Notes under the pieces: generated by a model
What the model saw: only the letters and a program-made list of their open reading frames with translations
What the model was told of the DNA's origin: nothing
The model's database searches: none
Shown: in pieces, positions 24,016 through 37,000 of the stretch
Position numbering within the stretch: position 1 is the first letter of the stretch
How the letters are laid out: every line of letters starts with the position of its first letter
Made by a program: the position numbers and the translations under genes
NCBI RefSeq assembly: GCF_000699445.3
Contig: NC_067196.1
Location: 29,405,116 to 29,469,115, forward strand
Length of the DNA stretch: 64,000 bases
DNA from: Schistosoma haematobium
Lineage: Eukaryota; Platyhelminthes; Trematoda; Strigeidida; Schistosomatidae
Direction: 5' to 3'

Positions 24016-25363
24016 AAATAAAAATATAATGAATAAATAATTACTAATTAGTTATACTAAAAACTTACAAACTTATCCCAAACACTGAAAGTTTACGTTT
24101 CAATCAATAGATACATTATAACCTACCATTAATTTCTAGTAAACAGATAAAAAATGGTGAGTCATAATACTTAGAACGTTTATTATTGTTGTTGTTTATT
24201 TTATTCATCTATGTTTAACCTTGATTCGTTGTCATAACATTATATCACAATAAACTACAAAATCTAGGTTACTATTGTTTGGCTTACACTACTATCGTTT
24301 GAATAAAACTGTAGGAATTAAATTTGAATGTTTTAGATAATTGAAATTCCAATGTTTGATATTCTATGTACTTTTAAATCCAAGTAAGTTTGCTTAGTTT
24401 TGATTAAACTAGAATTTTTAAACAAAATTATCTGTCTTAGATAGGTACTGATGCCTTATACCAGTTATGAAGTGAATATTTTAATGTCTAATGGAACACA
24501 ATTGTATTTGATTTTTTCTCTAACATATAACAGCTTTTATGTTAAGTATTTATCATACAAATTATATCTAATACAAAATATCTAAATTATACAAACATAT
24601 TTGTGAAACGATACAGAGTTCGTAAATATAGTACGGTTTATAGATATTGTAAATCCTGAAATTCCACTAGCATTATAAATTGATGACTAAAAATACTACC
24701 ATACTCGGATTATTTATTTTTAAAATTTGTTCAGCATTCATAGTCTAAGATCGTTTACAGTGTTATCAATTTATGACAAATGTTCTATATTTAATGCTCG
24801 TAACCATATTTCCGTACGTCTGGTGAGATAAGGGTATATTCTTCACGCAAAATTTTGCTTGAATGCCTAACTTCAACTGTATCTGTGTTTTTCATCCAGG
24901 ATGCTGGATAGTGCTACACTGGACATGTTGATAGCAGACAGTAGTGGATAACTCCAGTCACTTGTTTTGAAATCTTTTATAAAAACAAACTGTAATGTAC
25001 AGGACTTCCCCGCTAAATGAATAGAAAAATGACAGAAATTACTGGATGGGATAGATCTAGTGAATATTGAAAATGCTTCGGATAACCTTAACTCATTCGT
25101 CTGGAAAATACGCTATTCCATCAAGTAAACATTGTCTTTTTACACCTAAAGCGATTTTAATGGAAATATAATAAACTGAAAGACCAACCAGATTTCAAAT
25201 GGAGATTTCATATTTCTGACATGAAATTCTAAAATTGATATTAACTGTTCATGGGTTAATGATTGGCTTTATCTGAAAACCTTTACAATCACTTTCACCC
25301 CCAAAATATTTAATTCATCGAATAATTTATTCAGTTCATGATTTCGTATGTAGTCCTCCATTG

Positions 25364-25441
25364 TTTAAATGGTGGTTGGAGGTAGTCAACAGGAAACCCT
25401 GGATCCGGGTTTCCTGTTGACTACCTCCAACCACCATCTAA
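25364..25441. repeat. Near-perfect 67-bp hairpin made of a SINE tail
   Basis: ATGGTGGTTGGAGGTAGTCA runs to GGAAACCC on the left, and GGGTTTCC to TGACTACCTCCAACCACCAT on the right. The 31-bp perfect arms surround a BamHI-like GGATCC centre with one unpaired T, and the match extends outward with one mismatch (TTTAAATGG/CCATCTAAA). The right arm is the 3' end of the SINE family at 27965-28215. Confidence 0.9.
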
Positions 25442-25539
25442 ATCTCAATACATAATGCCCGCAGTGTCGAGTCACCTAGACTGGTGGCCACATTGCAACA
25501 TGATCGATAGCATTCGATCTGCACTAATAAGGACTAGAC

Positions 25540-25640
25540 AAGCATGACATTGATCACCACCCAGTGATCAATCAATTGTGAGTCCTATATTGTTTCTTTA
25601 CAAGACGGATAAAGTGAAAATTTACTGATTACAGTAGTTG
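25540..25640 (+). repeat. Head fragment of the second tRNA-type SINE family
   Basis: TGACATTGATCACCACCCAG and GATCAATCAATTGTGAGTCC match the segment upstream of the tRNA-like core at 27965-28040. The same block is at 36435-36470. Confidence 0.5.
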
Positions 25641-26279
25641 TCCCACTTATATGCCGTAGTGACTAAGTTGTGATCTTTGGTAGCAGCTGACTCTCAAGTT
25701 AGACCATGCGGCCTGAAACTCTTGGGATTAACTAGATAAAACCTGAATGCCACAATGGAGTATAAAATCATCATGAACGTAACAATATCCATGTTATTTA
25801 CTTGTTTTGATATTAACTGTGTTGATCAGCAGTGAATGGTTGATAGTCTGTCTTTTCGAAGAGAATTGTTTTAAACGATTCATTCTATCAGTGATGTTTA
25901 GGATAGCAGGAACTGCTTCAGTGTATAAATGCTCGAGAAAATGTGTGTATATTGTAATAGTACACATAAACAAAAAATATACGTTGATTTATTTCAAGAA
26001 AAACCTTGTTTTATAATAAGGTCCTGAAGGAAATTGATTTGCATCCATATAAACATTTACCTCAAATAAAGAAAATTGATTATGAACCGTGTATAAGTCC
26101 ATAAATTGTAAAAATATGCTGTGTGAGACCAAATTTCCTTACTATCTGGAGATAGAAGGTTAACTTCATGTATATTCTTATTTTCTAATGTAAGGGATAA
26201 AAAGTGTAGAGATGTCATGGATATTCAGAGCTTGACAACGCTTTGTCCGTAACACCTTTTTAATTGAAATGAAGGAGTT

Positions 26280-26870
26280 TGAAGATGTCTCGCGTGGTCT
26301 AGCGGTTAGGATTCCTGGTTTTCACTCAGGCGGCCCGGGTCCACTCCCAGTGCGGGAGAGTTTTGCCCCGAAATGCCCTGGTACGGCCGAGAGGGTCAAC
26401 TCTCCCTCTCGAAATGCTCTCACATGGCCACGAGTAAATAACCTCTGCCAAGGAAGTCCTACTCACTGCCTTCTCGTGGCGTGGGTGTTATTTACGAAAC
26501 TGAGAGGACGAAAAGTGAATGTCCGGCGATTTGACCAGGTTGGTGGGTATGGAAGATTCAACTAGGGGAGTTGGAAAATTCTGATTCCAAACCAATCGTG
26601 CATTTGAGCTCCAGTGTCCTGAGTGAACAAATGGCGTATGAACCAATCATTGGTCACCGGTTACCATGAGACTGTATCTCTTTACGATGCTCCACTCCCT
26701 TTTGTATCAGACCTTTAGGTCGAAGATTCCGGGTATGGCCCCCTAGGAAAACTACATGCTTTGGTTTGGACACCCGAGCAGTATCACAGCCCCCACACAA
26801 ATCAAATGAAATTTTTTTGGCGCATATCTATTTGGTTCCTCTTTGAACCAATATCTATGTGTTCCACATT
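26280..26870 (+). mobile_element. tRNA-Glu-derived SINE, full-length-looking copy
   Basis: The head (26288-26358) is a decayed tRNA-Glu(UUC). A body rich in C and G follows (GTACGGCCGAGAGGGTCAAC, CATGGCCACGAGTAAATAAC), then the segment shared with 23644-24015, and a 3' end that drifts apart between copies. The element would be transcribed by Pol III from the A and B boxes in the head and mobilised by a LINE's reverse transcriptase. An accidental frame at 26269-26565 crosses head and body and is not a gene. Confidence 0.75.
26288..26358 (+). ncRNA. tRNA-Glu(UUC)-like head of a SINE (not a functional tRNA)
   Basis: The acceptor stem TCTCGCG pairs with TGCGGGA. The D arm carries TGGTCTAGCGGTTAGGA. 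The anticodon arm CCTGGTTTTCACTCAGG has TTC in the loop. The T arm reads CGGGTCCACTCCC where GGGTTCGACTCCC is expected, so the B box is damaged and the arm is shorter. Together with continuous SINE sequence downstream, this rules against a working tRNA gene. Confidence 0.8.
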
Positions 26871-27964
26871 TGAAGATATATTTGGAAAGTAGTGTTATCT
26901 TCACTAGGAATTTCATTTTAAATCATCTAAAGCTGCTTACAAATGTCCGTGAACACACCACTGTAGTGTCTCCCAACTTTCTGGATGAGAAAAGCAAAAG
27001 GCGAAGTAAAAGTTAAAGCCTGAAATGAAATGCTTGGTGAAAATCATACTCTTTTATGCCGCATTCACTCATTAAATGGATCGAAAAATGTTAGATACTT
27101 CATATCTGATGAGAATTGAAACGGAAACGTATTGCAAATTCATGCCCCTTATACTCATAAAAATCATAATGTGCTTTCGATAATCTGTTACTTTCAGCAA
27201 TGCAGTTAAGGTTGACTGAAACTAACTAAAGAAACCGTGGTATCTGTATGAACCCATGATTCATTTATACTTGATTACCCACTGATTACGAATTTCCATT
27301 TGTGCTCATCTAGTTCTACCTCCCTTAAATTCCACTCTTCATAAATTCTTAGTTATTACATTAATTCGAATACTTTTAATCATCGTAGAAACCCATCGAG
27401 TCTATCAACAAAATAAAAACGTCTCAGTGAAGAAAATTTTGTTTTCAACGATGTTATTTACTAGAGCTGTATAATTGTATTTACAGTTAATTTTTACACA
27501 ATCTACAGTAAAACCAGAGAACTGTTGTGTCAATAATAGAAGTGCTGAGGGCCGTTAAGAAATTAAAGTTACGCAAAAGTCAAAGGGTAAAACGGATGAT
27601 ATAAAATATGAAAGATTATTCAATTGACGATTAGATAAAGAATAAAAGTATAGGCGAACATACATCAAAATAAGATTTAGAAAAAGATGTGAAAGATAAT
27701 TATATACTTGAAGAATAAAAGATTAGAAAGAGAAACCAAGCACGTATCAAGAAATAACTAAAATAATAAATGCTAGTACTACAGTAAACTATGGGATGTA
27801 CCGTTTCTAAATTCTAAGATCGTGCCTGAACTGATGAAATGCTAACGAATAATGTCCGGTTCCCCTTTACACCAGTTTGTCTTATTTTGTGAATAATTTC
27901 TAATGAGGGTTCTTGCGGAGATAAATGATCAGAATCAACTAGATATTCACTAATCGATATATTA

Positions 27965-28215
27965 ATTGACTTGACCGATTGTCACCACCCAATGACCAAT
28001 CAATTTTAAGTAAATCCCAGTTCTAAAGAAGGTCATTCGCCGCACGGATAGCTCAGTGGTAACATCTGTGACGATGAAGCTGAGTGATCGGAGTCGAGTC
28101 CATCAGGAAGCACCAGTTACCCCAGGACCACAGGTACACGTTGCTGATAAGTGCCAAACTGCACGAAACCTAGGTCTAAACAGGGTTCCGTCGACTACCT
28201 CCAACAACCACCCTA
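27965..28215 (+). mobile_element. Second tRNA-derived SINE family, plus copy
   Basis: A head block (GATTGTCACCACCCAATGAC, CAATCAATTT) is followed by a tRNA-like core with an A box (GGATAGCTCAGTGGTAACAT) and a B box (GGAGTCGAGTCC), and a 3' part containing GCACGAAACCTAGGTC and GTCGACTACCTCCAACAACC. The reverse complement of 42095-42330 aligns along the whole unit. The 25364-25441 hairpin arms match its 3' end. It has no coding function; a spurious 92-codon frame overlaps it. Confidence 0.65.
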
Positions 28216-29102
28216 TCACTTCAAACTCCATGTCTTTTACTAACAAACAGGAGGATAACACCTTAGATCAGTCTGCAGTACATTTTAATCAAACGAAGCT
28301 TTTTTCAAAGTTCTACTTTATTCTTCAAAACTGATTAACGATGAGAAAACAAAAGCTGATGTCTTAAGAAGAATATTCATACGACATACGGTTACCTTTT
28401 AAGTAGCTGTTTATATGCTTAACATCACAGGTTGATATTCATTGTAAAGTCACTGAAGATTCGAAAGTACTGGTGCAGATGTTCCACCTTAAATTCGTGT
28501 TGACATAACCCTTAATTTTCAAGGGTGAATATGATACAACTCAGCTAATGAGTCGAAATTTAGTTAAAACCTAGTCAGCAATAAATATTCATACATTTTA
28601 CTTATCAGAGTAATTGGGTAACGAATCGGATTTCAGTTTCCTTGACAGTACATTTGAAAATAGACGAACTAACTTTAAGGATAACCTAATCTAATGAAAA
28701 ATTTATGAAGTTTCACCAAAAATCCATGTTACCGATAGAAAATTTAAAATAAAAAATTCATCAGTAAATAGCAAATTATGGACGAAATAAAAATGACCAT
28801 TTTGTAAAGAATATTTTCTTATGAAATGTCAATCAAGTTATGGTCTACCTAATAGTCACTAGATAATCCATGTGACTGATCTAAATCACATTTATCTTCG
28901 TCATCTAACACCCGTAATCAATCGCATATACAAGTATTTTAACCAATTAAATTTTAGCTTAGGATTATGAAAACTAATTGACTATTGGTGTATTAAAATA
29001 TGACCTTCAGATACAATAAATAAGAGTCAGTTTACGCATAGTCAACCATAGATAGTCGGCGCACTGTCCATCGGAGAGGTTGGGTTTACTACCAATATTA
29101 CA

Positions 29103-29775
29103 ATGACAATTCACTGTCAAAGTGTTGGATTTCAGAAAAATTTACCACGCAATTTATTAACGATGAATGTAGTGCCCGAAAATATTGGTCAAAAACGAAC
29201 ATGCAAACAGTCATCACAAAATGATGCTGATGAAACGACTTTAGAATGTAAAAATGAAGGAAAACGCCTGAAGTTGGAATCAGTTCACCACTTGACGTTA
29301 AGTAATCAGATGACATCAACTCCGTTGGATATTCTATCACCGATTGAAGTAAATTATCCATCTGAAAACAAACAATCTGCCAATAATCCTGTTAGTTCAG
29401 GCATAAAATTTATTGATTGTGATGAACTGGCTTCATTACTAACCTCAAACTATTCATGTAAACAATGTGTACCGCTCATACTTGACATAAGAAGTCTTGC
29501 CTCTCAAGCTAATTTACGAATACAAACAGCAATCGGCATACCATGTGAATCTCGTGTAAAGTTACGTCGTGCATTGCCAGTGCTAAATAATTATTTACGT
29601 GCTAGAGAACAATGTTTTAATACTCATAATCTAAAGGACTACCAACCTAACTACCGTTTAATAATCATCTATACTGATTCTGATATCGGTGGATTTCCTA
29701 TGTTAAAAGATCTTCTTCACTGCTTGGTTAAACACTTGATTGATGTTCATCATTTAGATGCAAGAGTTCTCAAAG
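29103..29775 (+). CDS. Phosphatase exon 1: N-terminus and most of the rhodanese-like domain
   Basis: Encodes residues 1-224 plus the first base of codon 225. The donor is AAAG/GTAACT. The first hundred residues are polar with two short basic patches (KRTCK, GKRLKLE), which could be a nuclear localisation signal by inference. The rhodanese-like core and the docking motif lie in 101-224. Confidence 0.92.
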
Positions 29776-31021
29776 GTAACTGAAATATATTTTATACACA
29801 TGCATCGCTTCCTATAAATATTAATTTTTTGTTAGTATCTTTAATATAATTATAACGTAATCGAAATTAGAGGAATCTGTTTCAATTAAAAAAAACTTTA
29901 CATGTTTATTGTCATGTGTGTCACATGAAAAAAAATGTTATTGACTACATCCCTTATAAAATAAAAGTGTACTCAGTATTTTATGTATAATCTCTGAGAA
30001 GCAAACTCCAAAGATTAAGGTCTCGTGTATACATTCAAGTGTTCAGTGAGAGTATTTTTTAAAACCTTAGTATCATACTAAAAACTTCGATTCAAAACTT
30101 GGTTAGATAACTGAATTATTCTTTGTTGTCTTCAACTTGCTTTGTTGACGATTGGATTGCTTTGTAGGTTATATTCGTCAGAAATTGATTTCATTTGAAG
30201 CATCAATAAGAATTGGTGGAGTTCAGTAACTTCGAAAGTAGGATAGTTGTTACCAATAAAATTGGATAATCGTTGTGCAATATCTCAAATCGATTGAATT
30301 TGAAATCGTATTATTAGATCTTTTTCTTAGGTAAGATTCCAGGTGAGGTCGGGGATGACCATTTCAGAACAGTTTTATGTTAGGGCGAAATAGCTATTAA
30401 GTGGCCCTGCTTTTAAGTGGTTCCTCAAACGAAATCAGTCTGTGACGAATACAGCTCACAAACCTTATTTTTGTTTAATTATTTGCTAACTGTATTTCTG
30501 TTGAGCAAAATAAACACTTTCTTATAAGCTGATTTTTTTAATACACTAGTTTTAAGTGTAAAAGCACATTTCATGGGATACATATTTCACGAATAGTAAA
30601 ATATGTCTTTATAAGGTTTAACTTGTGCCTATTAGTTAATGTAAGACTTAATAAAAACCTACTAACTATAGCAATTTATTTGTTTGTTTCTGACATTACT
30701 AGTTTATTGATTTCATCATGTGATTAGTAAAGTGTTCAGTTCAAACCTTAAGATATAAAATAGATTCATTTAGATGAAGATAAGAGAAAAATTTATTCCA
30801 ATTGTTAGCGTATTTTTGGTAAGATTGTTTCCTACGGACGGGATTACCAGCCCTATGCCCAACCCTCCCTTATCCGGGCTTGGAAATGGTAAACCCGAGA
30901 AAGGTTTCAGGCGAAGTTAATATATTTTAATAGATTGTAGATATTGGAGTGGATCTTAACTTGAAATTAGCTACTGAATATTGTAAACGTCCATATGGTT
31001 TTATTTTCTAGTTTGAGACAC

Positions 31022-31057
<36 letters not shown>

Positions 31058-34000
31058 TCACTATCGTACGTTTTCCAAATTTTAGTTTAAAACCACAAAA
31101 TGTTTCTTAATACGTAGATCTTCGCTCAATATAAGCTGCCAGCAAGCATTCGTCTTCGTCGTTTTCAACTAAGTAGATATCAGAAATCGTAATATGGAAG
31201 TTGCTTATCACTGTGCATTACTAGATATAGGTTAAACTGAAGTACTTTTTGGTGAAGCCATTTCTTTTAATACCCAATAAGTTTGTTTTCTGTCTTATTA
31301 GTGTTGAGTTAATAAAATAAAATGACTTCATATATATAGATATAAACATTTTGATAACATACATTTCACTACAAACTGATAAAATAGTAAACATAATCTC
31401 GTTAATTTCTACTTTAATATTCTTATTATTTAAAATGGTGATATGTCAAGGTCAGGATTGTGACGTACCACTATAAAGTTTTAAAAGACAATGTTATCGC
31501 CATATTTTGGGCGACATTTATTTAGACTAGAGAGATATTTAGTTAGGTGAATTTCCATCTAGCAATCAATGATTACTTGTTTGGGACTCAACATCGTGAA
31601 GTTCTAAACGATAGTATAATAAATGTCATATTGGGAGTGACATATAGTGCAAAAATTTACGAATGGATAAAGCATTAGATTCCAACATAGGGACTGATTT
31701 ATTTAGTGTTTATTGTGAGATTTAGACGTTTGATTGTTAGCTGTTTGGTATTCAGTACTGGATAGTTCCGCAGTTGGGAAAGTAACTTTACTATTGGTCA
31801 TTCACAGAATATCCTAAACACTAAAATAATCCTGGGTTGGTCATGTTTCAGGTTTATCGACCGTCCATGCCTCAGTTATAAGCTTATAAGTTAAATTTGA
31901 AACAATAATAGTAACTCCTATAATTAGTAGTAACATAAATGAATTTGTTTTACAGATACACTCAGTGTATTGACCAGTTGCCAAATAAAATTATAATAGC
32001 ACATTAGAATGACACTCACATGCACTAATGTATTTTTAAATTACTGAAAATTTCGCAATATTTGATAAGGTCAGCTATAAATAAAATATTGGTCTCAGCT
32101 ACGAAAATCTCAGATAACCTATTTGCCAACTACTGGTTTATGTGCTTGGCTTTTAACCACACATTTTACTTGTTGGACAGCAATGTTCCGTAGTTAATTA
32201 AATCAAGATAAATGGGTCACGGTTGGACGTTCACCATAGCAAAATATGTAGGGATCAGACCTGAGTACCCTGATTTGTACTTGACAAGTCATATATATAA
32301 ATATAATTCCTGTTACCCATCGTGAGACATCATAGACCGCCCACCGGTACTCTACATCTAACTCTATCCTGGACAATCCTTTCCGTTTCTTCCCAGTTCC
32401 TATTCATCCTTTTCATGTCTACTTCCGATCTCCAACTCAACGCATTGCATTGATCTTCCTCTTTTCCGTTTCCCTTCAGGATTCCTAGTTAGGGCTTACC
32501 TCGTGATACAGTTTGGTGATTTCCGCAATGAATGTCCGATTCATCTTCAACGTCTTCTCCTAACTTTTCCGTCATTTGGAGGTCGGTATTTTCTCTCTCA
32601 CAGTAGGCTGTTAATGATGGTATCCGGCCAACGGACATTGAGTATCTTACTTAGACAACTGTTTATAAATACTCGTATTTTTTTGATGATGAATGTGGTA
32701 GTTCTCCAAGCTTCAGCTCCGTACAGTAGAACTGTGTTGATGTTCGTATTGAAGATTCTCACTTTGATTTTGGCTTGCAGACATTTGTTTTGAGTCCCAT
32801 ATTTTCCTCAACTGTAGGAGTGCTGTTGTTGTTTTACCAATCCTTGCCTTTACGTCTTCATCGGATCCTCTTTGTCCATATGTGATGCTGTTCAGGTACG
32901 TGAGAGTTTCCACATCTTCTAGAATTTCTCCATCAAGTGTGATTGTGTTGGTGTTCTCCGTGTTATGTTTGAGGATCTTGTGTATGTTGAGGCCTAATGT
33001 TGCAGACAGAGGCTTTTGCTACAGTTTTTGTCTTCACTTGCATTTATTCGTGTGCATAGGATAGAAGAGCTAGGTTATCTGTGAAGTCTACATCTTCTAG
33101 TTGCATCCAGGTTGTCTATTTTATTCCGTGTCAACCCCCCCCCAGATGTCGAGGTCTTCATAATCCATTCAACCATTGGAAGAAAGAGAAAGTGGGAGAG
33201 TAAGCAGCCTTGTCTGACTCCGGCCCTCACTTTGAATGCGTTTGTCATCTGTCCTATATGCACGACGTTGTAGTGTGGTTTATAGTATTAATCTCGTATG
33301 ATATTGATCTTCTCAGGTACACCATAGTGTCGAAAAATTTTTATAACATTCCCTTGTCCAAGTTGTCAAACGCTTTCTCACAGTCAAGGAAATTAATGTA
33401 TGCTGGCGACTTCCATGCAATCGATTGCTCAACAATGATTCGTAATGTCGCGATTTGGTCTGTGTACGATCGGTCCTTACAGAATCCAGCCTGTTTATCT
33501 CAGAGCTGGACATCTACTGAACCTTTCGTCCAGTCGAGTAACACTATTGAGAGATTCATTCATTTTGATGATGCCTCTTGCGGTCCAGAACCTCCTGAGA
33601 CGTTGAAGTTAGTGTTTATTTGATCCCTTTCCTATTGTCCACCATAGTAGTTTCTTCGTCTTTGAGATCTTGTAGTGCTAGGAACTTGTCATTATGAGCC
33701 ACCTTGAATTCGTTGAGTTTGTCAATATGTTGAAAGAAGGCTGTAGTGAACCATCAAGTAGTAGTACGAAGCTATATTAGCTCCTTTCGTTCGTTCATCT
33801 TCCATTAACCTTGTGAATTTTTTATTGATACAAATATATCAATCTGGTTCTGTGTTGTGTGGTCCGGTGAGATCCATGTAGCTCTGTGTGTGCGTTTGTC
33901 GTGGTATACTGTGCCGCCTATAACCATTTTGTTGAATGTACATAACTTTACAATTCTCTCACCATTCTCATTCTTTTCTCCTAGTCAGTTCATGTCGTCG

Positions 34001-37000
34001 TATGACATCTTCACATCGGATGTTGTCCATTCCTACGTTGACTCTTAGGTCTCTCTCATCATGATGGTTAGGTCCTTTCCTGGACATTTCACTTTGATCG
34101 ATTGCAGCCCCACGTATAACTGACTTATCGTCGTCATTTCCATGATTGGTGGGTGCATAACATTGGATAACATTCATTGTAATTTCCTCTTTTTTTTGAA
34201 AGATGCTTTCATGATCTTGGATCCATGAGATTCCTATCCCATAAGTGCATTTCGCGCTTCTTTGGACACCATCAGAGCAACTCACTGAGTGTATGGAGCA
34301 TTTTCTTCGTGACCGGAGTATAGCAGCATCTCTCTGAAATCTAACGTCTTCTGCCCATGTTGGATCCAATGATTTCACTGGTTCCGAGAACCAAGTTGTA
34401 TCTCCTCATTTCCGTAACAATATGATTGGTCCTCCCAGTCTCCCAAATTGTATGGATACTCCGTGTACCTACATTAATTGTTGTTCCAGTTGTTAGAAAG
34501 GGACATCGGCCTCATGACTACCGAAGAATCTCGACTTTCACCATGAGGCGTCTTAATTCTTCTGAATGAAGATTCTTCAACTCTCAGGGCAGAGTACAAA
34601 TGGTTTAATTTGTTCAATCTTTAGCATTTTTTAGCAAGGTTGTTTTCTACTGGATGGGGTTGCTGACCTCATTCCAAGCTTCCTCCTTTACCCGGGCTTG
34701 GGACCGCGAGGAACCGTAGAAGAGCTACAGACTGAGTTATATATACATATATATGTTTTGGATTATGTTTAGTAACATTTATTTTGTTTCTTTTGTGTTT
34801 TATTTTTTCGTTCAGGCGGTATTCAAGAGTTTTGCAATTCTTATCATCATTTATGTGAACAGCCGTTATCCGAATCTCAATCTATAAGTGATGATTCGAA
34901 AACCAGTCACACTGAAAATATAACTCATAATGAGTCGAGAAATATAAAGGATAAGTTCGCTCATTCTTTGAACATTCAACTTACAAAAATAAAGTGTCGA
35001 AAATTAGAATTCAAATGTTCACCAATATTGTTACCGGGTTTAGGCTTGTCTGCAGGAAATACAGAATACAAGCCGATTCGGTTACACAATTCAGTAAAAC
35101 AATCTAATAGTTTAGCTTCAACAATAATTAACCGCTGTAACTCAACTGCAAATTTTATTGGAAAACAATGGAATCTAGCAGGATTTTGTGTAACTGATAA
35201 TGATCCTGGTGATCCAAAAGATATATTTCGTGCCGAAATCAGTCGAATATTCCCTTTTCTATATCTAGGTAAAAACAAAATATCCCATTAAATGATTTCG
35301 TATGATGAGTTATAGTTATATTATATTTCCATGTAGAAATATATTACGTAAGATATTGTTTGTTTCACCATGGCGTTTGTAAAACATTTCGTTCACTGAA
35401 GAGAATAACACTTTTTAAAATAAAATAAAAACAATACATTTGATCATGCAGGCATACTACATCTAGGGTCATTGATGGACCACTCCACTTATCTCAGTCT
35501 AAATAACTTGACAGTATGTGCAATACATTTAAGTCCTTAAACTTGAACGATAACTCTCAGCATAAAGGAATCATAGATTATCATCATGTCGGTGACATCA
35601 TGCCATGATGATTTTAAAATCAGTGCAATCCAGTTGTAAATACATTTAGTACCAACATAAATATGAATCATTTGTAATCAAAATGGCGTTTTATACATCA
35701 ATGTGCCTGTCAAATATTAATATTGTGTTAGCTTAACTTTCATCACTCTAAGTTTCAAAAAAGTGACCAAGTAGTGCTTAAACCCACTTTTGACCACTTT
35801 ATTAAACTTTCAATTCTCTCTTCACTTTAATTCATACTGAGTAATGTCACTGCTGCTGAAAACACAGAACTGACACCAATTTTCACTAGATAAATGAACT
35901 TGATTACAATACATAAACTTGTAAAATTTCTGTCATGCATATCTTATTTCAAGGCCTACATTTACGACACCGATCTTAGTCAAACAATCACTGAAAATCA
36001 GAAAAATCGGATATTTGTTTTACCCCATTATGGGATTCCCCAACAGTGGACATTCATGAGTCCCGTTCCGGAGGATCGAAGCCAGGGCTTTCAGATCTTA
36101 TTTTATAGTGATATTTTTCCAAGTTTATCACTGTTCTACTCATTATGATTTTAAAGTTTTATCACATAGATCATGTCCAAAATATCCTCATAGAAATTTT
36201 CAGCTCTTGATCTTTGTCCACGAAGTTATTTTTCAAACAATTTTCTATCCATCAAAAAGTTTGAAAATTTTACCATCCTAGTTTGAAGTTAGATAATCTG
36301 ACAACATAATACTTAGTTGGAAGGGATTGGGTTTATACTTTGACAGCTATTTAGTACTGGGTATTTATTTGTCATTTGAAAATAGTCCTCCTCTTTTTTC
36401 TTTTGCAATCGATATGCAGAACATGGCACACAGATGACATTGATCACTACCCAGTAATCAATCAATTGTAACGAACATGGCACACAGACCGGTTTCCTGT
36501 TTAGACTTGGTTTTTGTAACACACCGAGACTAGTAGACAGTGATCCGCCATTCTATGGTTCGAGTTCAATTTTGTACTCAGTTATTCGTCTCGTCAAATT
36601 TTCCCATCCATCTGTCAACAAATTAAGATATGGCTCAAGTATTCATGTTGTCACATTTCACATTATTATAGTTGAGATTGCTTACATGTTGTCCTTAACT
36701 GCGTTAACCATAATTACATAAATAAATCGATAAGTGTAATAATATCATTTGTGTATAATATTTATAGTACTTCTAAATAATGACACAAATGTTTAAACTT
36801 TTCTGCACAATATATATAGTGGCTACATATTTATAAATTGTAAACATACTATATTAATGTGAAGGTTGGTCACTTGTACGCCTATAAAACATATCCATCA
36901 TCTATGGAAAAAACCTGACAGTAACAAATTCATTTGATGAATTGTTTTTTATTCAGGTTAATATACCATGTATAACTTGATGTTGATACTTACATAGGCT

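Noticed and set aside
26288..26358. Functional tRNA-Glu gene
   Set aside because: The T arm lacks the normal TTCGA loop sequence and the locus continues directly into SINE body shared with another copy.
26269..26565. 98-codon plus-strand frame with tidy composition
   Set aside because: It runs across the tRNA-Glu head and body of a SINE and continues into a segment repeated at 23644; not a host gene.
29098..29361. Minus-strand frame opposite phosphatase exon 1, and another (34976-35278) opposite exon 2
   Set aside because: Shadows of the coding exons; no motif of their own.
31022..31056. CRISPR-like or minisatellite array
   Set aside because: Plain trinucleotide microsatellite. No spaced direct repeats occur anywhere in the window, and the genome is eukaryotic.
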